A stretch of 64,000 nt of DNA from Bacteroidaceae bacterium (GTDB lineage Bacteria > Bacteroidota > Bacteroidia > Bacteroidales > Bacteroidaceae), in the NCBI GenBank assembly GCA_017542145.1, contig JAFXXQ010000028.1, positions 1 to 64,000 of the forward strand, read 5' to 3'. This document shows, in pieces, positions 24,838-35,700 of this stretch. Both the position numbers and the translations under genes were made by a program. Within the stretch, counting starts at the first letter, position 1. Each line of letters starts with the position of its first letter. The notes under the pieces were generated by a model, which was not told where the DNA came from, did not search any database, and saw only the letters and a program-made list of their open reading frames with translations.

Positions 24838-27800
24838 TTGTTCGTGGTCAGACGTTTCCGCTTGCTCCTCCTGATGCTGCTGCTGGTGTGCAGCGCGACG
24901 CTCTCAGCTAAAGGGAGCGTTTCGGCTATAGTCATGCCCGACGACACGGTGGAGGTGAAGCCGCGCTTCGACGTCGCGAAGACCACGCCCGACAACGAGG
25001 ACGACCTGAAGAAGAAAGCCGCCGACCTGAAGACGCCCGACAACCTGAAGACGGAGACCACCTACGACGAACGGACGCATACCTACCTCATCGGCACGAA
25101 GATAGGCGACTCGTACCTGAACGTGCCGCTGCTGATGACGCCCGAGGAGTACCAGCAATGGAGCATGAAGCGCAGCCTCGACGCCTTCTTCCGCGCCAAG
25201 AACGAGGAGGAGTTCGAGAAGGAGGGCAAGAAAGAGAAGTTCGACTTCTCCGACATGCACTTCGACCTGGGCCCGGCGGAGAAAATCTTCGGCCCGGGCG
25301 GTGTGCAGATCCGCACGCAGGGCACGGCGGAGCTGAAATTCGGCTTCAACCAGAAGAGCATCGACAACCCCACCCTGCCCCAGCGCAGCCGCAACACCTT
25401 CGGCTTCGACTTCGACGAGAAGATCAACCTCAGCATCAACGGCAAGGTGGGCGACAAGATCAACATGAACATGAACTACAATACCGAGGCCACCTTCAAC
25501 TACGACACGAAGAAGATGAAGCTCAAGTACGAAGGCAAGGAGGACGAGATCATCAAGCTCCTTGAGGCCGGTAATGTCAGCTTCCCCACCAACAGCTCGC
25601 TCATCACGGGCAGCACGTCGCTGTTCGGCATCCGCGCCGACCTGCAGTTCGGCAAGCTGTCGCTGCAGACGGTGCTCTCGCAGAAGACGTCGCAATCGAC
25701 CTCCGTCAGCTCGAAGGGCGGCAAGCAACTCACGGAGTTCGAAGTAGACGTGGCGGACTACGACGAGAACCGCCACTTCTTCCTCGCCCACTACTTCCGC
25801 GACACCTACGACCAGAACATGGCCCAGCTGCCCACCATCATGTCGGGCATCAAGATTACGCGCATCGAGTTGTGGATCACCAACAAGACGAGCAGCTACG
25901 ACAACCCGCGCAACCTCATCGCCTTCACCGACCTGGGCGAAGCCAACCACATCAGCAACAGCGCCTGGAGTGCTACGGGCACCACCCATCTGCCCGCCAA
26001 CACCGCCAACGATCTCTATTATAAGATGGTGAATACCTACAGTGCCGTCCGCGACATCGACCAGGTGGGCGCCGTCTTCAGCGGCTTCCTCAGCGGCAGC
26101 GCCGACTACGAGAAAATCTCCAACGCCCGACTGCTCAGCTCGTCGGAATACACCCTCAACAGCACCCTCGGCTACGTCTCGCTGCGCACCACACTGAAGA
26201 GCGACGAGGTGCTGGCCGTCGCCTTCGAATACACCTACGGCGGCAAGACGTGGCAGGTGGGCGAATTTGCCGCCGACCAGAAGGAGGGAGGCAAGGCACT
26301 CTACGTGAAGCTGCTGAAGTCAAACAGCATGTCGCCCTCCAATGGCACGTGGGACCTGATGATGAAGAATATCTACAGCCTCGGCGCCAAGACGCTGAGC
26401 AGCACCGACTTCCGCCTCAACATCGAATACGAGAGCGACAGCACCGGCACCAGCCTCACCTATCTGCCCGAGTCGTCGCTGAAGGGCAAGACGCTGCTGC
26501 AGCTCGTCAACCTCGACCGCCTCGACAACAAGCAGAACGCCAATCCCAACGGCTTCTTCGACTATGTCGAGGGCTACACCGTACAGTCGTCCACGGGCCG
26601 CATCATCTTCCCCGTCGTGGAGCCCTTCGGCGGCTGGCTGAGGAAGGTCATCGGCAACGATGCCGTAGCCGACAAATACGTCTTCGAGGAACTCTACGAC
26701 TCTACCAAGACCACCGCCAAGCAAGTAGCCGAGAAGAACAAGTTCCTGCTGAGGGGCGAGTATGCGGGCAGTGGCGGGGGCAGCGTCATCTCGTTGGGAG
26801 CTTACAATGTCCCGCGAGGCTCGGTGAAGGTCACGGCAGGCGGTGTCACCCTGACCGAGAACAGCGACTACACCGTCGACTACGCCAACGGCGAGGTGAC
26901 CATCATCAACCAGAGCATCATTGACGCCGGCACCGCCGTCAACGTCTCCATGGAGAGCAACACCGCCTACAACATGCAGCGCAAAACCATGATGGGCATG
27001 AACTGGGGCTACGACTTCACCAAGGACTTCAAGCTGGGCGGCACCCTGCTCTACCTCAACGAGAAGCCCCTCACCAGCAAGGTGAGCATGGGCTCCGAAC
27101 CGCTGAAGAACACCCTCTGGGGACTGAACATGGCGTGGAAGCGCGAGAGCCAGCTGCTCACCAACATCCTTGACTACATCCCCGGACTGCACGTCACCCA
27201 GCCCTCGAGCATCAACTTCACCGCCGAGTTTGCACAGCTCATTGCCGGAGTGTCCGACATGGTGCAGGGCAGCGCCAGCTACATCGACGACTTCGAGAGC
27301 AGCGAACGCGACATCCCCCTCAACACCCCCTCGGCATGGATGCTGGCCAGCATCCCCTCGTCGATGCCCTACGCCTCGCTTACCAACGACCTGCGTACCG
27401 GCATGGACCGCGCCCTCTTCAACTGGTACACCATCGACCCCCTCTTCACCCGCCGCAACAGCTCGCTCACTCCCGCTCATCTGAAGAGCGACCTCGAGCA
27501 GCTCTCGAACCACTACATCCGCGAGGTCTATGAGCGTGAGCTCTATCCTAACAAGGAGAGCACCTACGGCGAATCGTCGACCCTCAACATCCTCAACCTC
27601 GCCTACTACCCCAACGAGCGCGGCCCCTACAACCTCGACACCGACCTCACCCCGGACGGCAAGCTCACCAATCCCCGCCGGCGCTGGGGAGGCATCATGC
27701 GACAGCTCTCCACCACCGACTTCGAAACCAGCAACATCGAGTACATCGAATTTTGGATGATGGACCCCTTCATCTACTACCCCGAAGCGGCAGGCGGCGA

Positions 27801-30800
27801 CTTCTACATCAACCTCGGTGAGGTCTCCGAGGACATTCTCAAGGACGGCAAGAAGTTCTACGAGAACGGCATGACCGCTACCGTCAACACCACCGACAGC
27901 GTCAACTACGTCGAGACCGTCTGGGGCCGTGTGCCGAAAGCGCTCAGCCTCGTCTATGCCTTCGACAACAACAGCGCTGCCCGCAACCGCCAGGACGTAG
28001 GACTCAACGGCTTGACGAGCGACGAGGAGCGTTCGTTCCCCAGCTATGCCGACTGGCTCAACACCGTGAAGGGAAAGGTGAGTGCCGAAGCCTTTGCCGA
28101 GTTCGAAGCCGACCCTGCCGGCGATACCTTCCACCACTATCGCGGCAGCGACTACGATGCCCGTGAACTCTCCGTACTCGACCGTTACAAACGCTACAAC
28201 GGCACCGAGGGCAACTCCATCTCCACCGACAACGACAGCTACGACAAGAGTGCCAAGACCACACCTGATGTGGAGGACATCAACCAGGACTACACCCTCG
28301 ACGAGTACGAGAAGTACTTCGAGTACCACGTCTCGCTCCGCCCCTCGGATATGGCGATGGGACGCAACCATATCACCGACGTCCGCACCGTCAAGACCAA
28401 GCTGCGCAACGGCAACTTCGAGAGCATCCGCTGGTACAAGTTCCGCGTCCCCGTCGATAATTACGAGAATGTCTTCGGCAGCATCCGCGACTTCACCAGC
28501 ATCCGCTTCATGCGTCTCTACATGACGGGCTTTGCCGAGCCGATTATCGTCCGTCTGGCCTCGCTCAGCCTCATCAGCGGCACATGGCGCAACTACGACC
28601 AGCCCATCTACTCCGCCAACAACTCATCGCCCCGCGTCAGCGGCTCGATGGTGGTCAGCTCGGTCAACATCGAGGAGAACGGCGACCGCAACCCCATCAA
28701 CTACACCATGCCTCCCGGCATCACCCGCATCCTCGACCCCAACCAGCCGCAGCTGCGTCAGGACAACGAGCAGGCGATGAGTATTCAGGTCAACGGTCTG
28801 GAGCCCAACGAAGCACGCGCCGTCTATAAGAAAGACAATAAAGACCTCCGCAAGTACGAGCGCATCCAGATGTTCGTCCATGCCGAGCAACTTGTCGATA
28901 GCGACCTCCCCCTCGAGGACGACCAGCTCAGCGTCTTCATCCGCCTCGGCTCCGACTACAAGAGCAACTACTACGAATACGAAATTCCCCTCGCCGTCAC
29001 CCAACCAGGCTACTACGACGACACCAGCACAGGCCGCAAGGGTGTATGGCCGGAGAGTAACATGCTCGACATCGCCTTTACGAAGTTCACCGAGCTGAAA
29101 CGACTACGCAACAAGGAGGCGAACGTCAATCCCGCCGTCAACAAGGCCACCCTCTACACCGCCTTCGACGAAGATCACCCCAAGAACCGCATCAGCGTCA
29201 TCGGTAACCCCACCATCGGCAAGGTGAAGACGGTGATGATTGGTGTGCGTAACAACAGCCGCAGCACCCGCTCGGCCGAGGTATGGGTGAATGAGCTCCG
29301 CCTCACCGGTTTCCAGAATCAGGGTGGCTGGGCGGCACAGAGTGCACTCAACGTCAAGCTCTCCGACGTGGGTAGCGTCAATGTCAGCGGCCATGCTGAG
29401 ACAGCAGGCTTCGGCGGACTCGAACAGGGCGTAAGCCAACGCCGCGACGACGACCTCTACCAGTACGCCTTCACCACCAACTTCGATCTGGGCCGCTTCT
29501 TCCCCGAGAAGCTCAAGGTCTCGCTGCCGCTCTACTACTCCGTCTCGCAAGAGAAGGTGTCGCCCCTCTACAGCCCCTTCGACACCGATCTCTATCTCGA
29601 CGACATGATGGAAACCCTCGCCGACAGCCACGAACGCGACTCGCTGCTGCGCATTGCCAACGAGGTTGTCACCTCGCGCAACCTCTCCCTCTCGAACATC
29701 CGCATGAACGTTACCTCCAAGACACCCATGCCCTACGACCCCTCGAACTTCACGTTCGGTTTCTCGCGCAGCACAAAGGACAACGGCGGCAACACCATCG
29801 ACTACCAGCACAACCTCAACTGGCGCGCCCAAGCCTCCTATGCCTACGCCCCCGCCCTCAAACCTTGGCAGCCCTTCAAGAACCTCAAGTCGAAGTCCAA
29901 GTGGCTCGATATCCTCCGCGAGTTCAGCCTCAGCCCTCTGCCGCAGAGCTTCACCCTTGGCACCGACATGAACCGCGTCTATCATGAGCTGCAGATGCGC
30001 GACCTCGAAGGCTCCTACGGCTCCCTCGGCATCCCCGTCAACTTCTCGCAGGAGTTCCTCTGGAACCGCAAGATGACTCTCCGCTGGGACCTCACGAACA
30101 ATCTGAAAACCAATTTCAGTTCCGGCACCAATGCAGAGATTGAGGAGCCCTATGCCCCCGTCAACCGTGCCCTCTATCCCGACGAATACACCCTCTGGAA
30201 AGATTCCGTCCGCCACAGCATCGCCCAGATGGGTCGCCCGCTCACCTACCAGCAGACTTTCACCGCCACCTACCAGTTGCCGCTCACCAAGCTACCCATC
30301 TTCGACTGGCTGAAGGCCGATGCCAACTACAACTCGTCCTATAACTGGAAGCGCGGCGCCACACTACGGAATGGCGGCTCCTACGGCGACAACATCGCCA
30401 ACCAGCGCTCCCTCACCCTCAACGGTAGTGCCAACTTCGAGACATTATATAATAAGGTAGAATTCCTCAAGGAAACCAACAAGAAGTTCTCCGGCTCATC
30501 CTCCAGCAGTTCCAGCGCCCGACGTACCGCTACACCCACCACCCGCAAGACACCAGAGAAAAAACCCGATCCCAAGGAAAAGAAATACTCCTCCGAACTC
30601 AAGCTGGTGCCCGACAGTACCTACGAGATCAAGCATAATCAGAAGTCGAAGCGTCCCGAAGTCTCCTTCCGCACGCAGGATGGACGAGCCTACAAAGCGA
30701 AATACAAGGTGGTCGATGAGAACACCATCCGCTTCACAGCCCGCGACAGCGCTTCCATCAAGCTCAGCGTCGCCCCCGGCCCCGAACTCAGCGAGCAGGG

Positions 30801-32220
30801 TTGGTACAAGGCTGCGCAGTACGGCGCACGAGGGCTGATGATGGTGCGCAACGCTTCTCTTTCTTACAAGAACACCCGTTCCCTTGCCCTCCCGGGCTTC
30901 ATGCCGCAGATGGGCGGACTACTTGGCCAAAGCACGCTGGGAGCCGGCGCAGCGCCGGGCTGGGATTTTGCCTTCGGACTCACGGGCGATGACTATCTGC
31001 AGCGTGCCTCCGACAACGGCTGGCTGCTCCACAACGACAGTGTGGCCTACACCTCCGCATCCTCCAACGTAGAGGATCTACAAGTAAAGGTCACCATCGA
31101 ACCTGCCCGCGACGTGAAGATTGACGTCAACGGCAACTGGACCCGCACCGACTCGCGCACCGTACAGTTCATGTATCCCGGTATGCCCGAGACGCGCACC
31201 GGGCAGTTCAATATGTCCACCATCACCCTGGGAAGTGCCTTTGAGCCGCGTCGCAGCAGCGACGGCTACCACTCCGCTTGGTTCGACCGCTTCGTCGAGA
31301 GCCTTGCCCTCATGCAACGCCGCGTCGAGGGGCAGTATGCCGATGCCGTCTATCCCGCACAAAGCAACCTCGCCGGCTCTACTTTCGACCCCGCTAACGG
31401 CGGCGTTTCCCTCTACAGCCCTGATGTGATGATTCCCGCCTTCCTCGCCACCTACAGCGGGCGCTCCGTTGAGAACGCCAGCCTTAGCCTCTTCCCCTCC
31501 ATGCTCAGCCTTTTGCCCAACTGGCGTATCACCTACGGTGGACTCTCCAAGCTCGAGTTCTTCCAGAAGTATTTCAAGAGTGTCAATATCAACCACTCCT
31601 ACAAGAGCACCTACGCTGTGGGCTCATTCGGCACGTACAGTTCCTATATGGCCTACATGAACGGGTTGGGCTTCATCGAGGATGTCACCACTGGCAACCC
31701 CATCCCCAGTAGCATGTTCGACATCAGTTCCGTCAGCATCAACGAACAATTCTCGCCCCTCATTGGCATCGACGTCACTACACCCGAAAACCTCACGGCC
31801 AAGCTGGAGTACAAGAAGACACGCGTCATGAATCTCTCCCTCACCGCCGTGCAGCTTGTCGAGACCTGCTCGGATGACATCGTTGTCGGCCTCGGCTACA
31901 AGATCATCGGCCTCAAGCTCTTTGGAGCCCGGGCGGGTGCAGGACGCAATAAGGTCAGCAACGACCTCAACCTCCGCGGCGACTTCTCCCTGCGCGACCA
32001 GAGTGCCCTCTGCCGCAACATCCAGGAACTCACCACGCAGGCCACCTCCGGCAACAAGGCCATCAAGCTCAGCTTCTCTGCCGACTACGCCTACAGCAAG
32101 ATGATGACCCTCAACGCCTACTTCGACCATCAGACCAACATCCCCGTCGTCTCCGCCTCGGCCTATCCCACCTCCACCAACGACTTTGGCGTTTCCCTCA
32201 AATTCTCCCTGACGAAATAA
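24838..32220 (+). CDS. sprA: T9SS outer-membrane translocon SprA (Sov)
   Basis: A 2460-residue outer-membrane protein forming the giant beta-barrel that exports T9SS cargo (called Sov in Porphyromonas, SprA in Flavobacterium). It has a signal peptide (RLLLLMLLLVCSATLSAKGS) and repeated amphipathic strands along its length. Typical segments are LNVPLLMTPEEYQQWSMKRS, KINLSINGKVGDKINMNMNY, ASYIDDFESSERDIPLNTPS and SSEYTLNSTLGYVSLR. Length is normal for the family. There is no upstream ATG: the start must be TTG at 24838 or GTG at 24844. It lies 14 nt after ruvA and likely shares its transcript. A low-complexity Ser/Arg/Pro segment (SSSSSSARRTATPTTRKTP) is near residue 1890. Confidence 0.95.
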   Translation: MFVVRRFRLLLLMLLLVCSATLSAKGSVSAIVMPDDTVEVKPRFDVAKTTPDNEDDLKKKAADLKTPDNLKTETTYDERTHTYLIGTKIGDSYLNVPLLMTPEEYQQWSMKRSLDAFFRAKNEEEFEKEGKKEKFDFSDMHFDLGPAEKIFGPGGVQIRTQGTAELKFGFNQKSIDNPTLPQRSRNTFGFDFDEKINLSINGKVGDKINMNMNYNTEATFNYDTKKMKLKYEGKEDEIIKLLEAGNVSFPTNSSLITGSTSLFGIRADLQFGKLSLQTVLSQKTSQSTSVSSKGGKQLTEFEVDVADYDENRHFFLAHYFRDTYDQNMAQLPTIMSGIKITRIELWITNKTSSYDNPRNLIAFTDLGEANHISNSAWSATGTTHLPANTANDLYYKMVNTYSAVRDIDQVGAVFSGFLSGSADYEKISNARLLSSSEYTLNSTLGYVSLRTTLKSDEVLAVAFEYTYGGKTWQVGEFAADQKEGGKALYVKLLKSNSMSPSNGTWDLMMKNIYSLGAKTLSSTDFRLNIEYESDSTGTSLTYLPESSLKGKTLLQLVNLDRLDNKQNANPNGFFDYVEGYTVQSSTGRIIFPVVEPFGGWLRKVIGNDAVADKYVFEELYDSTKTTAKQVAEKNKFLLRGEYAGSGGGSVISLGAYNVPRGSVKVTAGGVTLTENSDYTVDYANGEVTIINQSIIDAGTAVNVSMESNTAYNMQRKTMMGMNWGYDFTKDFKLGGTLLYLNEKPLTSKVSMGSEPLKNTLWGLNMAWKRESQLLTNILDYIPGLHVTQPSSINFTAEFAQLIAGVSDMVQGSASYIDDFESSERDIPLNTPSAWMLASIPSSMPYASLTNDLRTGMDRALFNWYTIDPLFTRRNSSLTPAHLKSDLEQLSNHYIREVYERELYPNKESTYGESSTLNILNLAYYPNERGPYNLDTDLTPDGKLTNPRRRWGGIMRQLSTTDFETSNIEYIEFWMMDPFIYYPEAAGGDFYINLGEVSEDILKDGKKFYENGMTATVNTTDSVNYVETVWGRVPKALSLVYAFDNNSAARNRQDVGLNGLTSDEERSFPSYADWLNTVKGKVSAEAFAEFEADPAGDTFHHYRGSDYDARELSVLDRYKRYNGTEGNSISTDNDSYDKSAKTTPDVEDINQDYTLDEYEKYFEYHVSLRPSDMAMGRNHITDVRTVKTKLRNGNFESIRWYKFRVPVDNYENVFGSIRDFTSIRFMRLYMTGFAEPIIVRLASLSLISGTWRNYDQPIYSANNSSPRVSGSMVVSSVNIEENGDRNPINYTMPPGITRILDPNQPQLRQDNEQAMSIQVNGLEPNEARAVYKKDNKDLRKYERIQMFVHAEQLVDSDLPLEDDQLSVFIRLGSDYKSNYYEYEIPLAVTQPGYYDDTSTGRKGVWPESNMLDIAFTKFTELKRLRNKEANVNPAVNKATLYTAFDEDHPKNRISVIGNPTIGKVKTVMIGVRNNSRSTRSAEVWVNELRLTGFQNQGGWAAQSALNVKLSDVGSVNVSGHAETAGFGGLEQGVSQRRDDDLYQYAFTTNFDLGRFFPEKLKVSLPLYYSVSQEKVSPLYSPFDTDLYLDDMMETLADSHERDSLLRIANEVVTSRNLSLSNIRMNVTSKTPMPYDPSNFTFGFSRSTKDNGGNTIDYQHNLNWRAQASYAYAPALKPWQPFKNLKSKSKWLDILREFSLSPLPQSFTLGTDMNRVYHELQMRDLEGSYGSLGIPVNFSQEFLWNRKMTLRWDLTNNLKTNFSSGTNAEIEEPYAPVNRALYPDEYTLWKDSVRHSIAQMGRPLTYQQTFTATYQLPLTKLPIFDWLKADANYNSSYNWKRGATLRNGGSYGDNIANQRSLTLNGSANFETLYNKVEFLKETNKKFSGSSSSSSSARRTATPTTRKTPEKKPDPKEKKYSSELKLVPDSTYEIKHNQKSKRPEVSFRTQDGRAYKAKYKVVDENTIRFTARDSASIKLSVAPGPELSEQGWYKAAQYGARGLMMVRNASLSYKNTRSLALPGFMPQMGGLLGQSTLGAGAAPGWDFAFGLTGDDYLQRASDNGWLLHNDSVAYTSASSNVEDLQVKVTIEPARDVKIDVNGNWTRTDSRTVQFMYPGMPETRTGQFNMSTITLGSAFEPRRSSDGYHSAWFDRFVESLALMQRRVEGQYADAVYPAQSNLAGSTFDPANGGVSLYSPDVMIPAFLATYSGRSVENASLSLFPSMLSLLPNWRITYGGLSKLEFFQKYFKSVNINHSYKSTYAVGSFGTYSSYMAYMNGLGFIEDVTTGNPIPSSMFDISSVSINEQFSPLIGIDVTTPENLTAKLEYKKTRVMNLSLTAVQLVETCSDDIVVGLGYKIIGLKLFGARAGAGRNKVSNDLNLRGDFSLRDQSALCRNIQELTTQATSGNKAIKLSFSADYAYSKMMTLNAYFDHQTNIPVVSASAYPTSTNDFGVSLKFSLTK

Positions 32221-32223
32221 AAA

Positions 32224-32245
32224 AGCTACATTCAGCAATGTAGCT
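32224..32245 (-). terminator. Terminator of the deaminase/GH43 transcript
   Basis: AGCTACATT and AATGTAGCT form a 9-bp stem with a CAGC loop. On the minus strand the stem is followed by TTTTTTATTT, the expected U tract. It lies 59 nt past the end of the deaminase gene. Confidence 0.7.
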
Positions 32246-32267
32246 CAATGGGATTATTCCATATCAT

Positions 32268-32287
32268 GCACTATTTCAGTGCTTTTT
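32268..32287 (+). terminator. Probable sprA terminator
   Basis: GCACT/AGTGC stem with a 5-nt loop followed by TTTTT on the plus strand, 48 nt past the sprA stop. The stem is short. Confidence 0.45.
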
Positions 32288-32303
32288 GGGATTTTCTGCT
32301 TTT

Positions 32304-32762
32304 TTAGTACGTTTCAGGGTTGAGGGCGGCGTATTCGTCGAAGAGGGCGAGGCAGGCGTCGCGGTCGACTTCGGTGAGGTAGTCGTGGAGCTGCTCGCGG
32401 CCTCCCATGAGGGTGTCGAAACGCTCGTCGCGGAAGCCGATGCGGGCGTTGTCGGCAATGGTACAGCCGTAATAGACTCTATCGATATTTGCCCAGAGGC
32501 AGGCGCAGAGGCACATGGGGCAGGGCTCGCCCGTGGTGTAAAGCTCGCAGCCCGTGAGGTCGTGGGTGTGGAGGCGGCGTGTGGCCTGCCCGATGGCGAC
32601 GACCTCGCCGTGCAGGGTGGGGTTCTGGCGGCGCAGCACCTGATTGTGGCCTCGGCCTACGACCATGCCGTCCTTGACGATGACGGCGCCGAAGGGACCG
32701 CCATGCCCCGCAAGGATGCCGCGACGAGCCTCACGAATAGCCATTTGCATGTATTTGTTCAT
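32304..32762 (-). CDS. Guanine deaminase-like nucleoside deaminase
   Basis: A 152-aa zinc-dependent cytidine-deaminase-fold enzyme. The zinc/catalytic motif HGE (TLHGEVVAIGQA) and PCPMC (TTGEPCPMCLCACLWANID) are both present, and GGPFGAVIVKDG is at the N-terminus. The order and C-terminus (ARIGFRDERFDTLM) resemble bacterial guanine deaminase more than tRNA adenosine deaminase TadA, though TadA cannot be excluded. Its ATG overlaps the stop of the GH43 gene (4 nt), so it is translationally coupled to a secreted glycosidase, an unexpected pairing. Confidence 0.8.
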   Translation of the reverse strand: MNKYMQMAIREARRGILAGHGGPFGAVIVKDGMVVGRGHNQVLRRQNPTLHGEVVAIGQATRRLHTHDLTGCELYTTGEPCPMCLCACLWANIDRVYYGCTIADNARIGFRDERFDTLMGGREQLHDYLTEVDRDACLALFDEYAALNPETY

Positions 32763-35700
32763 AGGCTGACTTTCTTACCATTCTTGATATAAATACCGTG
32801 AGGCAGGGTGAGGCGTGATGCGCTGCCCACAACGCGACGGCCATAGAGGTCGAATAGCTGATATAGTGACGAATCGTTTTTTTCCATCGATGAGAAGGGG
32901 GCTTCGTCCTGCCCCCAGAAGTCAAAAGGGCGGCGAATGGAGGTAACGATGTCCCAAGCATCGACGGGCTGTGGACCTGTGTGGGTGGGGGTGACGGGAC
33001 GGATGGTACCGTCGGCATTGAACTCCAAACGGTCGATGCAGGTCTCGCGGTGGTAGCCGCTGCCGTTCTTGCCCTGCCAGTTGCGGTTGATGCGGTGATA
33101 GACGATGTACCACTCGTCGCGTCCGGGGATTTGCAGGATACTGTTGTGCGCCGTACCGTAGATTCCCTCGTCGGGGCGCTGGATGAGGATGACGGGGTCA
33201 CGGGCGACGGTAATGGGGCCGAGGGGCGACGTGGAGGTGCCGTAGGCGACGTGGTAGTTGTTGGAGCCTGTGTCGTCAACCGACCAGAGGAAGTAGTACT
33301 TGCCTTCGCGGTAGAAGACGTAGGGTGCCTCGCGGTAGGCATAGTCGCTGAGGCTGCCGCCCGTGGGGGTGAGGACACGCGTCGTTCCCTCCTTGAGCGA
33401 GACGCGGTCGGGGTTCAGCTCGGCACCCGCCATGTAGCCGTTGCCCCAGTAGATGTAGGGTTTGCCGCTGACGGGGTCGGTGAAGACATCGACATCGATC
33501 TGCTGTCCTCCACCGGCAGGAGAGTTCTTGATGATGCTCTCGCCATGGTCGGTGAAGGGGCCTATGGGGGTGGGGGCTGTGGCGACACCAATCTCCTTGC
33601 GCGGTCCGGCATTGCCGCTGAAGTAGAGGTAGTAGGTGTAGCTGCCGTCGTCGTTCGCCACCTCCTCGATGGCAGGTGCCCAGGCGTTGCCCGAGGCCCA
33701 GACGACCTGTGCCGTGGCGAGGTCGAGGACGTTGCCCTCGAAGACCCACTCCTTGAGGTCGGCGGAGGAGTAGGCGGTGAAGTAGGTGCCTGCCCATCCG
33801 GCCACGCCGTCGGTAGTGGTATAGACGTAGTAGCGTCCCGTCTGACGGGAATAGAGCACCTCAGGGTCGGCATGGAAGTCGGGGAGAATGGGGTTGCCCA
33901 GCGTGGCTTGCGGCAGAACGCCGTAGTCCGTGGCATTGAGTCCCGTGGAAGGCCAGGCGGCGATGAGGCGTGCAGCTTCGTCAGGAGTGATGGCGATGAC
34001 GGTGCCGTGGCGCGGGGTGAACGAGCCGGTGGTCTGCGTGTTGCAGACGAAACGGAAGTCGTGGAGGTCGCTGCTCGTGCAGAACTGGTAGTGGCCCGAG
34101 GTGTAGCAGTCGTACATCAGCACCCACTCGTCGGAGTCGATGAGGCGGAAGACGCCCGAGCCCTCGACAGCCACGTTGGTCTGCTGGAGGTAGCGGCGCT
34201 CGGCTGTCCAGGGGCCGTGGAGCGAGGTGGCCGTAGCCTGTTGGATGCCGTTGCCCTGACCCTCGGTCTTGAAGAACATGTGGTACACGCCGTCGTCGCT
34301 GCGCACGATGTCGGCATCGATAGTGTTGGCGCCGTGGTCGTAGAGCACCTGCGGCTCGCTGAGGGCGGTGAAGTCGGCGTTGGCGTAGGAGTAGTAGATG
34401 ATGTAGTGCTTTCCCCGCTCGCCGATGGAGTAATAGACCATGTACTTCTTCGTTTCAGGGTCGTAGATGGTCTGCGGTGCCCACACCTGGGTGAGCGCCT
34501 GGCGGTCAAAGCGTGCCGGCCATGTGTCGGGGAAGTCGATGGCGCTGTGCGTCCAGTGGATGAGGTCGTCGCTGCGGAGGAGCACCAGGCCGTCGTTGGA
34601 CGACCAGCCCTCGCTGGACTTCATGTCGGTGACCACCATGTAGAAACGTCCGTCCTCACCGCGCAGGATGTGGGGGTCGCGGACGGCCTTCTTCAGGGCG
34701 ATGGTGTCGGAGCTGATGATGGGAGCCCCGTTGTTGAGGGGGGTGTAGTTGAAGCCGTCGGTGCTGAGGGCGAAGCGTATCTGCTCCTGGCTCTGGCTGT
34801 TGCCGGTGAAGTAGGCAAAGAGGTAGGCGCTGTATTCGGGGGCTTCAGGGACGGTGACGGCAAAGCTCACCGAGTCGGCCACAGCCCCTTTGACGAGCAG
34901 GGCGGTGAGGCTGACGGTCTTGCTGCCCTTCGGGGAATAGCCGCGCAGGAAGCCGGCATGGCTGACGAGTGTGGGGTCCGACGAACGCCAGCGGACGTAG
35001 GAGCCCTCGTTGGTCACGGTGGGCAGGCTGAGGTCGGTGCGCAGGCAGCTGAGGTCGGCAGCGGCGTTGCGGCGCTCAAACTCGCTGACCACCCAGCGGA
35101 GGTCGGTGCGGACGCTCTCGGCATTGTCCAGAAGGGGCACCACCTTGACAAGGAACACCTTCGAGGCCTTCAACGTCTTCTTACTGAGTGTGGCGGTGAG
35201 TGTAACGCGGGCGGTGTCCTCGCCGAGGGCAGAGCGCGTCACCTTGCCGGTGGAGGAGAGATGAGACTCGTCCGACGATGCCCACGCCACCGTGATGCCG
35301 TCGTCCATGTTCGTAGGCAGGGCGATGTCGCCATAGAGGATGTCGGAGGAGAGTGTCAGCCGTTCCTTGGCCTCTGCCAGCTGGGTGGCAAACAGCTGAC
35401 TGTTCAGTTTGTCAAGGTCGGCGCAGGCATCGAGGATGGCCTCGTCGGAAAGAGCGCCGGCGTAGATGCGGAGGTGGTGGTAGCATGCCCCGCGGAGGTA
35501 GGCATCGCCCTTGTAACACGAACGTCCCAGCCAGTTGAAGGCGGTGGCACCGAGGTCGCGCGGGGTGAGGCGTACCGAGTCGGAGCTGACGGGCAGGCCG
35601 TCAATGAAAAGGGTGCCGAGGCCCGAGCGCTGACGGTAGGTGACGTTCTGCCAGATGCCCTGGGCAAGGGGTGTGCCTGTCTGCACCGCCTGCTCGTCGC

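Noticed and set aside
26320..28371. A 683-codon minus-strand open frame inside sprA
   Set aside because: It has Val/Glu/Gly/Asp-rich shadow composition and no recognisable domain. sprA is certain here.
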